This document shows positions 6,589 to 6,874 of a stretch of DNA of 6,874 nt, one piece after another; position 1 is the stretch's first letter; the number at the start of each line of letters is the position of its first letter. Below the pieces are notes generated by a model that saw nothing but the letters and a program-made list of their open reading frames with translations, was not told the origin of the DNA and made no database searches. Position numbers and translations under genes: made by a program. The stretch comes from Verrucomicrobiia bacterium (GTDB taxonomy: Bacteria; Verrucomicrobiota; Verrucomicrobiia; Verrucomicrobiales; Akkermansiaceae), in assembly GCA_947460915.1 (NCBI GenBank), contig CANHKJ010000167.1, forward strand, positions 1 to 6,874, read 5' to 3'.

Positions 6589-6874
6589 TTACTCCAGCCT
6601 GGCCCCATCCACGTTAGTGTTTTCTCTTTCTAGCACGGCTTCGTCGACATCTGTTTCCGGTTGCCCCCATGGAGGCTTACGCCCGAAAAGCATGAAGGGA
6701 ATGCCCACATAAAAAGAAAGCAGTAATACGATCGGCCACGCACGAACAGGATTAACGGGATAAGGTCCAGCACGAAGCGCTTCCATGTAGGTTTGATATG
6801 CAGCAGTAGCATCATCTTGGTCTGAGTCATCAACAACGACGCGGACACCTCCAATCGTGTTGCTATAATACCAA
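6589..6874 (-). CDS. Partial DUF2007-type protein with one transmembrane segment (5' end outside window)
   Basis: The reading frame is open from the right edge of the window (first complete codon is Trp) to the TAA at 6591-6589, giving about 95 residues of the C-terminus. The internal ATG at 6786 would give only a 65-residue protein and would cut through a conserved region, so the true start most likely lies beyond the window. The upstream part, WYYSNTIGGVRVVVDDSD, followed by an Ala/Tyr helix, matches the end of the DUF2007 domain (PF09413, annotated as 'putative signal transducing protein'), whose members typically read S-N-x-x-G-G-V-R-L-x-V followed by acidic residues. Next come a short Pro-rich linker, one hydrophobic segment (WPIVLLLSFYVGIPFMLFG) and a charged tail ending GARLE. 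It is probably a small membrane-anchored protein; the molecular role is unknown. A strong terminator follows it. Confidence 0.72.
   Translation of the reverse strand, partial: WYYSNTIGGVRVVVDDSDQDDATAAYQTYMEALRAGPYPVNPVRAWPIVLLLSFYVGIPFMLFGRKPPWGQPETDVDEAVLERENTNVDGARLE

Noticed and set aside
6630..6854. 74-residue minus-strand open frame at the right edge
   Set aside because: It is an alternate frame of the DUF2007-type gene; only the frame ending at 6589 shows the domain signature and leads into the terminator.

Overview
The window looks like ordinary chromosomal sequence from an environmental bacterium, most likely Verrucomicrobiota or a close relative in the PVC group. The basis is indirect: GC content looks close to half, none of the starts has a convincing Shine-Dalgarno sequence, and the protein mix fits (a PgaB-like deacetylase with a C-terminal beta-sandwich, an S9 peptidase of the CGC-H-DNRMDK type, a DUF2007 protein). 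The assignment is an inference. I see no rRNA, tRNA, CRISPR array, insertion sequence or phage gene. Coding density is high, and no stretch above 300 bases lacks a gene.

Layout, left to right. (1) Two plus-strand genes 11 nt apart, probably one transcript, both encode AdoMet-dependent enzymes: a spermidine-synthase-fold protein without the usual aminopropyltransferase motif, then a three-part methyltransferase of the PF10119 regulatory-domain family, to which rickettsial protein-lysine methyltransferases belong. (2) Two minus-strand genes, transcribed right to left and 6 nt apart: an exported S9 prolyl-oligopeptidase/DPP4-like peptidase, then a bile acid:sodium symporter (BASS) family transporter. 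The transporter gene's 3' end overlaps the methyltransferase gene's 3' end by 29 bp. (3) A short divergent intergenic region, then a plus-strand secreted polysaccharide deacetylase. (4) A compact convergent intergenic region with two opposed hairpins; the one serving the minus strand is an excellent intrinsic terminator. (5) At the right edge, the 3' part of a minus-strand gene for a DUF2007-type protein with one membrane segment. It has no in-window start and is easily missed.

Functionally there are three loosely related units: an AdoMet enzyme pair, an export/uptake pair (periplasmic peptidase plus sodium-coupled transporter) and an envelope-polysaccharide enzyme. I found no convincing new multi-gene system. 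The best leads are at protein level: the S9 peptidase keeps its catalytic triad but has lost the Glu-Glu N-terminus clamp, the spermidine-synthase-like enzyme has lost its signature motif, and that enzyme is coupled to a PKMT-like protein.
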